Shown: positions 8,143-15,738 of the stretch, in pieces
Layout of the letters: each line of letters opens with the position of its first letter
How positions within the stretch are numbered: the first letter of the stretch is position 1
Assembly (NCBI GenBank): GCA_022841545.1
Contig: JALHRF010000008.1
Location: 1 to 51,785 of the forward strand
Direction: 5' to 3'
Length of the DNA stretch: 51,785 bases
DNA from: Bauldia sp.
Lineage (GTDB): Bacteria > Pseudomonadota > Alphaproteobacteria > Rhizobiales > Kaistiaceae
Notes under the pieces: generated by a model
The model's input: the letters and a program-made list of their open reading frames with translations, nothing else
Told to the model about the DNA's origin: nothing
Databases searched by the model: none
Position numbers and translations under genes: made by a program

Positions 8143-8979
8143 ATGGCTGACGGCAATACCTGGGAACTCTACGTCATCGAGTATGCGCGGAGCCGCAACC
8201 AGCCGGTCGCGACCCTGATCGCCGGCGCCTATGCCGACGGCAACATGGAGGTGCCCTTCTCCTTCGTGCTCGCCAAGAACGGCGACCGTTGCGTCCTCCT
8301 CGACTGCGGCTTCATGAACGACGGCGGCGGCGCCGAGATGGCGATCCGCTTCGACGTGCCGTGGTGGATCTCGCCGCTCACGATGCTCGACGAGTTCGGC
8401 ATCAGGCCTGCCGACATCAGCGACATCGTGCTCTCCCACGCCCATTTCGACCACATGGGCAGCATCGCCGAATTCCCGAAGGCGCGGCTCCACATCCAGA
8501 AGCGCGAATATCTGTCGTGGATGGAGGCGATGGCGCTGCCGCGGCAGTTCGGCTTCATCACCGCGGTCGTCCATCCCGACGACCTCCGCACCGCCTTCGA
8601 CGCCTCGCTCGAGCACCGCCTCAACCTGATCGAGGGCGATCACGACAACGTGCTCCCCGGCATCCATGTCCGCACCGGCGAAGGCCACACCCTCGGCCAG
8701 CAGTTCATCATCGCCGAGACCGCGAAGGGCCGCATCGTCGTCTCGGGCGACTGCATCTACGGCGCCCGCAACATCCTCGGCAACAACAACGACGGCGTCT
8801 ACATCCCGCTCGGTGCCGGCGTCGGCTCGACCTGGGAGATGGTCAAGACCATCGACCGGATCAACACCGAGATCGGCGGCGACATGTCGAAGCTCGTCAT
8901 CCTCCACGACTTCGACCGCTGGGCGAAGCTGCCCGTGGTGAATGAGGTCGAGGGATTTCGCATCCTCAGGGCGGCGTAG
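8143..8979 (+). CDS. Metallo-beta-lactamase-fold hydrolase, N-acyl-homoserine-lactonase-like
   Basis: 278 residues. It carries the dinuclear-zinc motif HAHFDH (residues 99-104), a later GEGHT histidine, SGDCIY aspartate and a C-terminal ILHD histidine, in the order found in AiiA/AttM-type lactonases. The predicted reaction is hydrolytic opening of a lactone. It begins 2 bases after the permease stop, so it is part of the uptake operon. This suggests the imported compound is a lactone or is converted to one (inference). No signal peptide, so cytosolic. A different hydrolase activity is possible. Confidence 0.82.
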   Translation: MADGNTWELYVIEYARSRNQPVATLIAGAYADGNMEVPFSFVLAKNGDRCVLLDCGFMNDGGGAEMAIRFDVPWWISPLTMLDEFGIRPADISDIVLSHAHFDHMGSIAEFPKARLHIQKREYLSWMEAMALPRQFGFITAVVHPDDLRTAFDASLEHRLNLIEGDHDNVLPGIHVRTGEGHTLGQQFIIAETAKGRIVVSGDCIYGARNILGNNNDGVYIPLGAGVGSTWEMVKTIDRINTEIGGDMSKLVILHDFDRWAKLPVVNEVEGFRILRAA

Positions 8980-9011
8980 GGCCTGCGGGAGGGTTGGGGA
9001 AAGACGCCGAG

Positions 9012-9083
9012 TTACTGCGGCGCGTGTCCCCAATGCCCGCCGTGACTGGCGTGGCCGCCGTAGCCACGAGCGCGAAAGGACCA
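9012..9083 (-). pseudogene. Possible remnant of a His/Gly-rich protein C terminus
   Basis: On the minus strand 23 codons read RARGYGGHASHGGHWGHAPQ before TAA, with an in-frame TGA a few codons upstream and no start. His/Gly-rich tails are common in secreted metal-binding proteins of this order. It lies exactly where composition drops into the low-GC insert, as if the insert cut an older gene. It could be chance. Confidence 0.2.
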
Positions 9084-9161
9084 TCATCTGGACAATCATC
9101 GCTTCATAAACGACAATATTGAAACTTCGGCGTTGCCATCCACAAAATCGAGGTGACTGTG

Positions 9162-9842
9162 ATGCGGCTCCGAGACGGAATGACTTTTATCGACACGCAC
9201 GCCAGAATAAACAGTCTTAAACATGAGGCCGGTCTCGATGACTTTGCGATTGTCCCGACTTCGCCCGAGGAAGGACATTCGGCGGAAACGGTAGTGCACG
9301 ACTACATTAATCATTTAAAGTATGTAGAAGAACGTCTTGAGAACGGCGCGCGGGAACGGGCCGCTCAATGCATGCCACCGCACTTGGTATTGGCTCTGTT
9401 GAAGGGTGAACTCGATCCGACTTTTTATGCCAGCTTTCGTGATTACGGTGATTGGATAGTCGACAGCGTTCGATCGTTTGGACGAAATATTTCATTTGTT
9501 GCTGGCGCCTCGGCCGGCCGATCGACTGTTGAACGATTAAAGTTTGGTCTCCACAGGCATTGTGAAGTTTCAACGGAAGAGATCGTAGCCCGTATTGCAC
9601 AGGTGCGGGAATGGAACGCCACGGCCTTCCATTCGGACGAGCGGTTTGACGTCGGAGATGATATTCGCGACTGGCATCTGCAATGGCGTGTTCCGGCAAC
9701 TACAATTATTATTGGACTGATCGACCTCGCGAAGATAGATGTGAATGAAGAGGTTGTCTGGAATGGGTTGTCGAGTGATGTCGGCAATTTGATCCTAAAT
9801 GATGTCAGTCTATGGAAGGCAGTAGACGGAGGTCGTAAATGA
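9162..9842 (+). CDS. Unknown protein, first gene of a low-GC ORF trio
   Basis: 226 residues. The ATG at 9162 is preceded by GAGGTGA 5-6 bases upstream; an in-frame GTG 9 bases earlier is the alternative. The protein is soluble and mixed in composition, with no signal peptide and no motif I can name. It is Trp/Phe/Ile-containing and ends LWKAVDGGRK. GC content is visibly lower (about half) than the flanking genes and codon choice is relaxed, indicating acquired DNA. Its stop overlaps the start of a 23-codon ORF (ATGA). Function unknown. Confidence 0.7.
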   Translation: MRLRDGMTFIDTHARINSLKHEAGLDDFAIVPTSPEEGHSAETVVHDYINHLKYVEERLENGARERAAQCMPPHLVLALLKGELDPTFYASFRDYGDWIVDSVRSFGRNISFVAGASAGRSTVERLKFGLHRHCEVSTEEIVARIAQVREWNATAFHSDERFDVGDDIRDWHLQWRVPATTIIIGLIDLAKIDVNEEVVWNGLSSDVGNLILNDVSLWKAVDGGRK

Positions 9843-9910
9843 TAAACGCGATACTAAACAAGATCGAGAACATTATTGCAGATGTTCTTAATGACTTAAG
9901 CCCAAGTTGA
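9839..9910 (+). CDS. Tiny 23-residue ORF, amphipathic helix, coupled to both neighbours
   Basis: It reads MINAILNKIENIIADV, then LNDLSPS, then TGA. Hydrophobic residues fall every three to four positions, so it would be a clean amphipathic helix. Its ATG overlaps the upstream stop (ATGA) and its stop overlaps the downstream TTG start (TTGA). Either it is a real small peptide, or it is the N terminus of the next gene separated by a one-base frameshift. Low GC like its neighbours. Confidence 0.4.
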   Translation: MINAILNKIENIIADVLNDLSPS

Positions 9911-10425
9911 CCGTAAAGACACCATTCTTTAGCTTTGAAATTGATCTCTCGGGACTCGCCGCATTGAAGACTGACCGGGATGCGCTCGGGATTACAATCG
10001 AACGCTGCTTTACACAAAGGCGCCTCTATACGGAGCCGCTAAAAAAGGAAGACCTTGACTTTGTTTGTAAGAGCGCGGCCGAAGTTCGCGACGAGCTCAG
10101 GAAGCGCGCGGACGATCTGTCAGGCCGCGGCGGGGATCACCCCTACTCGTTGAATCTGATCTTGGAATGGGAGACGGCCGCTAACCGCCTTCTGCAAGTG
10201 ATGCGTGACCGAAAGTCGGCACTGGGAGAATCAACTTGGGTCGAGAACGACGCCGAAAGCTCAAAGGCGCTCGTGCGGTTTCGTGGTGAGGCGCTTCCCG
10301 TTATCGGCATCCTGATCGTGCAACTTGAGGGCCACATAAAAACCCGCGCTGAGGAGACCTTTATCAAAGCGACAATGTCGGCGTCTGATGTCGCGGCGAT
10401 CGAGGGTGCCATTAGCGCTGCTTGA
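9907..10425 (+). CDS. Unknown protein, last gene of the low-GC ORF trio
   Basis: 172 residues. The only possible start is TTG at 9907, because an in-frame stop lies at 9892-9894 and there is no ATG before about 10201. The protein starts TVKTPFFSFEIDLSGLAAL and becomes helical and charged, with no membrane segment and no known motif. A TTG start with no Shine-Dalgarno beyond the overlap suggests translation by coupling, or that the gene truly begins in the 23-codon ORF and is frameshifted. The following 282 bases up to sspB hold no convincing gene. Confidence 0.6.
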   Translation: MTVKTPFFSFEIDLSGLAALKTDRDALGITIERCFTQRRLYTEPLKKEDLDFVCKSAAEVRDELRKRADDLSGRGGDHPYSLNLILEWETAANRLLQVMRDRKSALGESTWVENDAESSKALVRFRGEALPVIGILIVQLEGHIKTRAEETFIKATMSASDVAAIEGAISAA

Positions 10426-10707
10426 TTCTCGACGGCCCAATGCGCTTGGCGCTTCGAATCGTGTCCCAAGCGTGGTGCTGTTGTTTGACGAGTGCCGGGC
10501 TGATCAGCGGGCCACGGCCGCAACTGATGACAGGATTCGCCCAAGGCGAGAATTGCTTCAAGGACACACGTCGCGCGCGCCGGACAACTCACTTGTCGTT
10601 TTGTTCGAACGGAGCGCCCGCGAGACGGACGACAGCATTGTCATCTTTGAAAATGAATTTAGATTCTTGCAAGGACGCGAAGGGCCAAACCGCCTGCGCT
10701 GCAGATT

Positions 10708-11301
10708 TCAGCTCTTCTTCCGGAAGGCGTCGAGGCTGACCACCTGCGCCTCGTTGGCCGGCGGCGAGGACTCGTCCTTGTCCGTCGCCGCCTTGTCCCG
10801 CGCCGGGGCGGGCTCCAGCGCCGTCACCGGCGAAGGCGGCGTCTGCGCTTCGCCGGCCTGCGTACCGCCCGCGTCCTGCGCGAACGCCTCCGCCTCGTCC
10901 GAGTCGATGGCGCGCGGCGCCTCGGCCACGGCCTGGCCGGGCCTGGTGGCGATCTCGAACTGGACGGCGAACGGCACCGACGGATCCTGGAAGATCTTGA
11001 TCGCCGTGAACGGCACGACCAGCCGCTCGGGAATCCCGTTGAAGGAGAGCCCGACCTCGAAGGCGTGCTCGTTGGCGGTGAGGTCCCAGTACTGGTGCTG
11101 GAGGACGATGGTCATGTCCTCGGGATAGCGGGCGAGCAGCCGGCTCGACACCCGCACCCCCGGCGCATGGGTGGCGAAGGTGATGAAGAAGTGATGCTCG
11201 CCCGGAAGCCCCGTGCGCGCCACTTCGGACACGACCTTGCGGACGACGCCGCGAAGCGCGTCCTGGGCGAGGATGTCGTAGCGTATCTGGTCGTCGGCCA
11301 T
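10708..11301 (-). CDS. sspB: ClpXP adaptor SspB (alphaproteobacterial type)
   Basis: 197 residues. The N-terminal substrate-binding domain includes YDILAQDALRGVVRKV, FFITFATHAPGVRVS and EDMTIVLQHQYWDL. This is followed by a Pro/Ala/acid linker and the C-terminal ClpX-binding tail VVSLDAFRKKS. SspB tethers ssrA-tagged, ribosome-rescued proteins to the ClpXP protease. The ATG at 11301 is chosen because the family starts just there (MADDQIRYDILAQ); an upstream TTG would add nine residues. The ssrA gene lies about 210 bases upstream on the same strand. Confidence 0.92.
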   Translation of the reverse strand: MADDQIRYDILAQDALRGVVRKVVSEVARTGLPGEHHFFITFATHAPGVRVSSRLLARYPEDMTIVLQHQYWDLTANEHAFEVGLSFNGIPERLVVPFTAIKIFQDPSVPFAVQFEIATRPGQAVAEAPRAIDSDEAEAFAQDAGGTQAGEAQTPPSPVTALEPAPARDKAATDKDESSPPANEAQVVSLDAFRKKS

Positions 11302-11510
11302 GGCCCCGGATGCCTGATCGGGGCGCAACGGCCCCGGAAGGGAAGCTCAAGGCATCGATCGCCTCGAGCGATTCCATTGATACGGCAAGCCCGGCCGTTT
11401 TCCAACGCCGACGGTGACCGGCTACCCGCGGCATCGCAACGGAGAGTTTCTCTCCGCGCCGCTCTTGCGACGGGCTGGCCCCAGGAAGTTGACAGTCAGC
11501 AGGCTGAGGG

Positions 11511-11541
11511 AAAATGGAGGCTTCTGTTGCCAGGTGCCTCC
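11511..11541 (-). terminator. 3' hairpin/terminator of ssrA
   Basis: On the minus strand GGAGGC (11541-11536), a 14-base loop and GCCTCC (11521-11516) are followed by ATTTT. It forms the 3' end of the precursor and would stop readthrough into sspB. Confidence 0.65.
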
Positions 11542-11838
11542 GGACCCCGCCTTACGATGCGAACCGCAAGGACTTTGAATGAGGTTGCATCACCGCATTA
11601 CGCGGCGAGGCGAGCCTCGGCATAGTTGTCGTTGGCAACTATATGTTTGGCCCGATAACGGTGGATACCATGCCGAGCGAAAGTTCACCCTTTACGCCCC
11701 CGTCGATCCTGTTTCGCCCCCGCCGGAGACCGCTTCGCGGCCTGTTGAGCGGGCTCTGGTGGAGGCGCCGGGCACTGCCCCCGGGTCCGAAGGTTTATTT
11801 CGATGACCGTTTATCGCCATATCCGGATTGCTCCGGCA
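11511..11838 (-). ncRNA. ssrA: tmRNA, circularly permuted two-piece type
   Basis: Read on the minus strand. The acceptor piece comes first (about 11838 to 11757): a GC hairpin, then a T-arm, then CGCCTCC-ACCA ending in CCA at 11757. After a removable spacer, the coding piece begins at about 11721 with GGGGGCG, which pairs with CGCCTCC, followed by AAACAGGATCGACGGGGGC, the tmRNA 5' consensus. The tag frame runs 11636 to 11598 and encodes ANDNYAEARLAA then TAA. A GGAGGC/GCCTCC hairpin and T-run end the gene. It rescues stalled ribosomes with SmpB. The mature ends are inferred from pairing. Confidence 0.95.
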
Positions 11839-11844
11839 GGATGG

Positions 11845-11872
11845 AATATAGGGATTCTTGCCGCCTTTGCAA
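11845..11872 (-). promoter_or_regulatory. Promoter of ssrA
   Basis: On the minus strand TTGCAA (11872-11867), a 16-base spacer and TATATT (11850-11845) place transcription start near 11838, just before the acceptor-piece hairpin. Housekeeping sigma-type spacing; position supported by the RNA it precedes. Confidence 0.6.
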
Positions 11873-11914
11873 ACGCGGCCTCTCGCGAGAGAGACCGCGC
11901 CCGCCACGGCCGTC

Positions 11915-12712
11915 TCAGGCGATCAGGAAATCCTTGTGGGAGAGGTCGGTTCCGATCTCGACTCGGCCGAAAGCGATCGCATTGTCGATAGAGCCGCCCG
12001 CCTTGGAATATTTCATGGTGCCCGTCGACTCGTCGTAGATCACGACCTTGGCCTTCCCCGCGTAGTCACTCTCGAGGAAGAATTTCGCGGCCTTCAGTTC
12101 CCCCGTCTTGCCGACGCCATCGAAGGCGCTCTTGGAAAGCTGGAACTTGTCCTTGCCGGCCTCAAAGTCGGTGATCTCCGAGTAGTTGCCGCCCATGAGC
12201 TCCGCCGAGAAGGCGAAGATGTCCTTGCCGCCGCCGCCGGTCAGGGTATTGAAGCCCGCATCGCCGTCGAGGAAGTCGTTGCCGGCGCCGCCTTTGATCG
12301 TATCACCGCCCTTGCCGCCGTGGAGCTCGTCCTTGCCCTTGCCGCCGAAGATCGTATCGTCGCCGGCGTTGCCCCAGATGGTGTCGTTGCCATCGAAGCC
12401 GTAGAGCGAATCAGCCTGCGTCGACCCCTTGATCTCGTCGGCGCCCTTGAACAGCTTGGGCTCCCAGTTGTCGCCCTTGAACACAGTCTTGAGTTCTTTG
12501 GCCGATACTTCGGTCTTGAGTGTGTATTTCAGCGCGCCATTCTCAGACCATTGTACAGTGAGCTTGCCCTTCTCATAGACCGATGATCTTTTGTAGCTGT
12601 TTTCCCCTATTGTCCATGTAGTGATCGAGGTCCCCTGGAGCGGAACAAAGCCATCCAACTCATTGAGATCGCTGTTATTGACCGATATTTTCTTGGCAAT
12701 GAACTTGGCCAT
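11915..12712 (-). CDS. RTX-repeat calcium-binding protein, putative type I secretion substrate
   Basis: 265 residues. Residues 1-95 are a beta-rich region of no known family. About residues 100-160 hold six to seven glycine-rich nonapeptides (GFDGNDTIW, GNAGDDTIF, GGKGKDELH, GGAGNDFLD) that bind calcium in a beta roll. The C-terminal 90 residues resemble the post-RTX region used as an uncleaved type I secretion signal. No N-terminal signal peptide. No HlyB/HlyD/TolC genes are in the window, so export must use a system encoded elsewhere. The 5' half has lower GC than its surroundings. GGGAG lies 9 bases before the ATG. Confidence 0.85.
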   Translation of the reverse strand: MAKFIAKKISVNNSDLNELDGFVPLQGTSITTWTIGENSYKRSSVYEKGKLTVQWSENGALKYTLKTEVSAKELKTVFKGDNWEPKLFKGADEIKGSTQADSLYGFDGNDTIWGNAGDDTIFGGKGKDELHGGKGGDTIKGGAGNDFLDGDAGFNTLTGGGGKDIFAFSAELMGGNYSEITDFEAGKDKFQLSKSAFDGVGKTGELKAAKFFLESDYAGKAKVVIYDESTGTMKYSKAGGSIDNAIAFGRVEIGTDLSHKDFLIA

Positions 12713-12874
12713 CGTCTTGCGCTCCCGCCGTCAGGCCGTGCCGGCCCATGTCGCCTCATCTGCATGAACTGTCATGCAAGACCACCGTGTGGCGACCGCG
12801 AGACGCTGTCAACCTTTGCAGGGTGGGTCCCGCCCTGGGCGACGGCAGCAACGCCGGCCGGGACTCCGGAGCCA

Positions 12875-13372
12875 TCAGCCTGCTGCCTCGACCGCCGCAT
12901 CAAGCTCCGGCCGGTGAAGCCGCTCGCCCCTGGCGAGCAGGATGCCGTTCACGCTTGCGACGCCCATCTCGATGCTCTCGGCGATCCGCCGGGCGCGCTC
13001 GATGAAATGCGCGGCAGCATTTGGTGGACAGAGATCGTGCGCGGTGGCCTCGAACAGCGCCAGCCAGCGGTCGAAGTGGCGGCCGTCGACCGGCAGCGGC
13101 AGGTGCTTCCGCATCGGCTGGCCGTGATAGGCGCCGCTCATCAACGCGACCGACGACCAGAAGGCGAACATCTGGCGAAGATGCGGCTCCCAGTCCGTGA
13201 TCCGCGCCGCGAAAACCGGGCCTAGCAGCGGGTCCGCGCGAACACGGTCGTAGAAGCCGCGCACGAGCCGTTCGATCATCGCCTCGTCGATGCCGGTCTG
13301 CGCGCGGATCGCCGCGGTGATCCGCGCGCGCCGCTCTGCCGGCGAGAGGCTGTCGATGTCGGTATCCGTCAT
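12875..13372 (-). CDS. Truncated haemoglobin (group III-like)
   Basis: 165 residues with the features of bacterial group III globins: LVRGFYDRVRADPLLGPVF (B-helix Phe-Tyr), DWEPHLRQMFAFWSSVALMSGAYHGQPM and HFDRWLALF containing the likely proximal His. The haem protein is presumably cytosolic; physiological roles in this group are not settled (oxygen, NO or peroxide chemistry). It is monocistronic between the RTX gene and tetR. Confidence 0.88.
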   Translation of the reverse strand: MTDTDIDSLSPAERRARITAAIRAQTGIDEAMIERLVRGFYDRVRADPLLGPVFAARITDWEPHLRQMFAFWSSVALMSGAYHGQPMRKHLPLPVDGRHFDRWLALFEATAHDLCPPNAAAHFIERARRIAESIEMGVASVNGILLARGERLHRPELDAAVEAAG

Positions 13373-13500
13373 GGGTCTTCGCGATTCGGGGTCCGGCGGG
13401 GAGCGTCGCCCGCAATGGCTGCCGGGACTCTATCGGCGCGGCGTCCGTGGCTCCTTGATTTCGCGCAAGCGGGTCCGGCTGCTCTCGCGACCGCTCGCCG

Positions 13501-14160
13501 CTAGGCTGGCCCCTTCCGCCCATAGGCGCGGAGGAAGGTCCGCACCGCGGCGCGGGTCGCGGTCTCGACTTCGGCATCGGAGGGCTTCTGGCCCATCATC
13601 GTCATCGGCCGAAGGTCCATGTTGACCAGGCTGATGAGCTGGCGGGCAGCGAGGTCGGGATCGTCGAGGTCGAGAAACCCGTCATGGGCGAGCCGCGACA
13701 GCCGCGCCGAGACCGCCGACCACACCTTGCCCGGCCCGCGCTCGCGCCAGGCCTCGAACAACTCCGGATAGCGCTGGCCCTCGGTCTCGACCAGCTTGTG
13801 GAGCGCCGCCGCGCGCCGGTCGCACATGCAGGTCGCGGCAAGCCGCTTGGCGAAGGCGACGAGGTCAGCCTCAAGGTCCGTCGGCCGGTCGGGGAACGTC
13901 GCCAGCGTCGCGAACAGGCCGGCGTTCGCCTTCTCGGTCGTGTCCTCGACCACGGCGGCGAACACCTTCTCCTTGTCGCCGATCTGGTTGTAGATGGTCT
14001 GACGGGACACCCCGGCCTCCGCCGCTATCATATCGATGCTGGCGCCGGAAAACCCTTCCCGGGCGAAGACCCGGCTCGCGGTGTCGATGATCAGCGCGCG
14101 CTTCGGCAGCGGTCCACGCTGCGCCGCAGAAGAGTGTGTGAACTCCGTCACATCTGTCAT
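13501..14160 (-). CDS. TetR-family transcriptional regulator
   Basis: 219 residues. The N-terminal helix-turn-helix spans IIDTASRVFAREGFSGASID to GVSRQTIYNQIGDKE; the C-terminal ligand domain is of the AefR-like type, with two adjacent cysteine-containing stretches (ATCMCDRR). ATG at 14160 is preferred; the frame extends 16 residues upstream without family similarity. It is divergent from a Bcr/CflA-type efflux gene, so it probably represses that pump and itself. A near-perfect palindrome 28 bases from its start is the likely operator. Confidence 0.88.
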   Translation of the reverse strand: MTDVTEFTHSSAAQRGPLPKRALIIDTASRVFAREGFSGASIDMIAAEAGVSRQTIYNQIGDKEKVFAAVVEDTTEKANAGLFATLATFPDRPTDLEADLVAFAKRLAATCMCDRRAAALHKLVETEGQRYPELFEAWRERGPGKVWSAVSARLSRLAHDGFLDLDDPDLAARQLISLVNMDLRPMTMMGQKPSDAEVETATRAAVRTFLRAYGRKGPA

Positions 14161-14187
14161 GGCAACAAGATAGTGGGGGTTGACTGA

Positions 14188-14205
14188 TTGGACAAGAGTG
14201 TCCAA
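14188..14205. promoter_or_regulatory. TetR operator candidate
   Basis: TTGGACAAGAGTGTCCAA: perfect 7-bp arms TTGGACA/TGTCCAA around AGAG. It overlaps a TTGAC box (14180) on the plus strand and lies 28 bases upstream of tetR. A third half-site TGGAC follows at 14211-14215. Confidence 0.65.
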
Positions 14206-14382
14206 CAATATGGACGATTCCAGCGCGGACCGGAATGCGCTCGGTCCGTCCGCTGGAAGCGCGGTTTGGCGCAGACAGAAACCGAAAAGACGCGGCAGGC
14301 GCGGGGTTTGGCCCTGCAGTCAAAGCTCGCGCTCCGGTGCAGGGGAGCGTCCAGGCGCGAGGACTACTGACCGATTCCGTCT

Positions 14383-14399
14383 ATTGTGCGGCGCACAAT
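14383..14399. promoter_or_regulatory. Second operator-like palindrome upstream of the efflux gene
   Basis: ATTGTGCGGCGCACAAT: perfect 7-bp arms around GGC, 61 bases before the efflux-pump start codon and unrelated in sequence to the TetR-like site. It may bind another regulator or form a cruciform. Confidence 0.5.
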
Positions 14400-14459
14400 G
14401 ATCAGAGTCAAAGAGCAATGCGATTCGGGCTTTCGTCCCGAGCCAAGAAGGCCCCTGCC

Positions 14460-15662
14460 ATGAAGACCTCCACGAAATACGCCGTCGTCCTCGGCCTCCT
14501 CTCCGCCGTCGGGCCGTTCGCGATCGACATGTACCTGCCCGCCCTGCCGGCTATCTCCGCCGACCTCGACGCCACGACCGCCGCCACGCAGATGACCCTG
14601 ATGGTTTTCTTCGTCACCTTCGGCGTGGCGCAGCTCGCCTATGGGCCGATCTCCGACATGATCGGACGCAAGAAGCCGCTCTATTTCGGCCTCGCCGTGT
14701 TCGCGCTCGGCGGCATCGGCTCGGGCCTCGCGCCGTCCATCGAGTGGCTGATCTTCTTCCGCTTCATCCAGGGCATCGGCGCCGCCGCCGCCATGGTCAT
14801 TCCGCGCGCCGTGATCCGCGACCTCCATACCGGGGTCGAGGCCGCGCGGCTGATGTCGACGGTGATGCTGGTGTTCAGCGTCGCGCCGATCCTCGCCCCG
14901 CTCATCGGCAGCCTGGTCATCGTGCCGTTCGGCTGGCGGGCGGTCTTCGTCGCGATCACGCTGGTCGCGATGCTCGGTATCGTGCTCGTCGCCCTCGCGC
15001 TTCCGGAAACGCTTGGCCCGGAGCGGCGCTCGCGCTTCAGTTTCGCGACGGTCCGATCGAGCTTCGCGACGCTGTTCCGGGATCCGCGCTTCCTCGGGCT
15101 GACCTTCATCGGCGGGCTGGGGCTGGCGAGCTTCTTCGCCTTCATCGCCAATGCGTCCTTCATCTATATCGACCACTACGGCATGAGCCCGATGCAGTTC
15201 AGCATCGCCTTCTCGGTCAACGCCGTCGGCTTCATCGGGGCGTCGCAGTTCGCCGCCCGGCTCGCCGGCCGTCACGGGTTCAACCGCGTCATCACGACCG
15301 CGGTGTCGGCCTATGCGGCGATCGCGCTCGCGCTCCTCGCCGTGACCGCGATCGGCTTCGACAGCCTTCCGGTCCTGATGACCGGCCTGTTCCTCGCCTT
15401 CTCCTGCCTCGGCCTGGTGATTCCCTCATCGATGGTCATGGCGCTCGAGGAACACGGGCCGATCGCCGGCGTCGCCTCGGCACTCGGCGGGACGCTCCAG
15501 TTCCTCACCGGCGCGGTTATGATCACCATCGCGAGCCTCGTCTTCGACGGGACGTCGCTGCCCATGGTGGCGATCATCGCCGCCTGCTCGGTCGGCGCCT
15601 TCACGCTGGCGATGCTGACGCTCCGGCGCCGGACCCAGCCGGTCCCCGAACCGGCGGAATAG
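14460..15662 (+). CDS. Bcr/CflA-family MFS drug-efflux transporter
   Basis: 400 residues, twelve membrane segments expected. Family marks: [19 protein letters not shown] in the first segment, [12 protein letters not shown] (loop 2-3 of the MFS fold) and [22 protein letters not shown]. It exports hydrophobic drugs using the proton gradient in the inner membrane. ATG at 14460 is chosen by family alignment and AAGAAGG 8 bases upstream; the frame stays open for 75 more codons of non-homologous sequence. Divergent from and presumably controlled by the TetR regulator. Substrate unknown. Confidence 0.9.
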   Translation: MKTSTKYAVVLGLLSAVGPFAIDMYLPALPAISADLDATTAATQMTLMVFFVTFGVAQLAYGPISDMIGRKKPLYFGLAVFALGGIGSGLAPSIEWLIFFRFIQGIGAAAAMVIPRAVIRDLHTGVEAARLMSTVMLVFSVAPILAPLIGSLVIVPFGWRAVFVAITLVAMLGIVLVALALPETLGPERRSRFSFATVRSSFATLFRDPRFLGLTFIGGLGLASFFAFIANASFIYIDHYGMSPMQFSIAFSVNAVGFIGASQFAARLAGRHGFNRVITTAVSAYAAIALALLAVTAIGFDSLPVLMTGLFLAFSCLGLVIPSSMVMALEEHGPIAGVASALGGTLQFLTGAVMITIASLVFDGTSLPMVAIIAACSVGAFTLAMLTLRRRTQPVPEPAE

Positions 15663-15738
15663 TCCGCTACGCCATCGGGCCGCGGAGTTCCGCCGCGGCC
15701 CGTTCCGACCTACATTCGGCGCCTCGGAGAATCATGCG

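Noticed and set aside
10426..10707. Possible gene between the low-GC ORFs and sspB, including a minus-strand frame running past the sspB stop
   Set aside because: SspB ends with its normal C-terminal tail; the other frames have no start signal or family resemblance.
11579..11806. Plus-strand open frame of 75 codons
   Set aside because: It is the antisense of the ssrA gene, which explains its sequence completely.
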